Of a stretch of DNA of 13,698 bases, positions 13,430 to 13,698 are shown one piece after another. The notes under the pieces are model-generated. The model saw only the letters and a program-made list of their open reading frames with translations, ran no database searches and was not told the DNA's origin. The translations under genes and the position numbers were made by a program. The first letter of the stretch is position 1, and every line of letters starts with the position of its first letter. The stretch is from Spirochaetaceae bacterium (GTDB taxonomy: Bacteria; Spirochaetota; Spirochaetia; Treponematales; Breznakiellaceae): NCBI GenBank assembly GCA_031258615.1, contig JAIRMP010000140.1, forward strand, positions 1 to 13,698, read 5' to 3'.

Positions 13430-13698
13430 ATGGATGCTGTTAAAAGAATGATCTTGTGGATACCGCCTCTTCTGGGAGGCGCGAGGGTTACCATAGCGCT
13501 GACGATCCTCGCGGTATCAGGGGGCCTGGTGTTAAGCCTCTTTCTGGCGCTGGGAAAGATGTCGAAGAACACGCTCGTCAGCAGGCTTTCAAGCGCCTAC
13601 ATCTTCTTTTTCCGGGGCACCCCCCTTTTAATGCAGCTCTACTTCATCTACTACGCGCTGCCCATGGTGTCCCCCGTTTTTATCATAAAAACGGGGGA
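13430..13698 (+). CDS. Polar amino-acid ABC importer permease (HisM/ArtQ type), cut by window edge
   Basis: About 89 residues are present. MDAVKRMILWIPPLLGGARV leads into a first membrane helix (about 12-42), and RGTPLLMQLYFIYYALP is the conserved segment of the HisMQ family. The start has CAGGGAGA about 5-6 nt upstream and lies 37 bp after the binding-protein stop, so the two form an operon; an ATPase gene would be expected next. The last ten or so codons (after VSP) lie inside a perfect inverted repeat that ends at the window edge, and I do not trust them to be the natural sequence. Confidence 0.88.
   Translation, partial: MDAVKRMILWIPPLLGGARVTIALTILAVSGGLVLSLFLALGKMSKNTLVSRLSSAYIFFFRGTPLLMQLYFIYYALPMVSPVFIIKTG
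13670..13698. repeat. Perfect 13-bp inverted repeat ending at the window edge
   Basis: TCCCCCGTTTTTA (13670-13682) and TAAAAACGGGGGA (13686-13698) are exact inverted copies around TCA. It lies inside the permease frame and its last base is the last base of the window. Confidence 0.95.

Noticed and set aside
12454..13572. Long minus-strand open frame of 372 codons opposite the amino-acid importer
   Set aside because: It is a shadow of the binding-protein gene in high-GC sequence; it has no family features and crosses the clear promoter and leader of that operon.

Overview
The window looks like chromosome from a diderm spirochaete, most likely a Treponema of the insect-gut or environmental type. 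This is inferred from moderate-to-high GC, the spirochaete-like style of the HslU, solute-binding and cyclic-nucleotide-binding proteins, and mostly strong AAGGAGG-type ribosome binding sites. No marker gene or RNA fixes the species.

Left part (1-7041): a coherent iron or metallophore uptake locus. Reading leftward from a divergent regulatory region at about 5933-6117, the minus strand carries a TonB-dependent outer-membrane receptor, an unusual 469-bp gap built around a 21-bp minisatellite, a short-chain flavodoxin, and two half-size ABC transporters (permease fused to ATPase). The second transporter runs off the left edge. The last three genes are coupled by a 1-nt gap and an 8-nt overlap. 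The plus strand carries an AraC-family regulator whose sensor half resembles PchR/YbtA. The inferred pathway is: the receptor imports a ferric chelate, the ABC pair (YbtPQ/IrtAB-like exporter-fold importers) moves it across the inner membrane, flavodoxin may supply electrons to release iron, and the regulator senses the chelate.

Middle (7042-8732): a 333-bp convergent gap packed with perfect inverted repeats, possibly a small structured RNA, then a minus-strand protein with two cyclic-nucleotide-binding domains and an AT-rich gap without a convincing gene.

Right part (8733-13698): an M3-family oligoendopeptidase (pepF, minus) whose promoter predicts a leaderless mRNA, divergent from hslU (plus), which has no adjacent hslV. 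A dispersed inverted repeat follows. Then comes a well-formed sigma70 promoter with a hairpin leader driving a polar amino-acid ABC importer (binding protein and a truncated permease). The window ends exactly on a perfect 13-bp inverted repeat, which looks like an assembly or amplification boundary.

The least explained elements are the translated-looking minisatellite with its chain of micro-ORFs inside the iron operon, and the structured block at 7128-7341.
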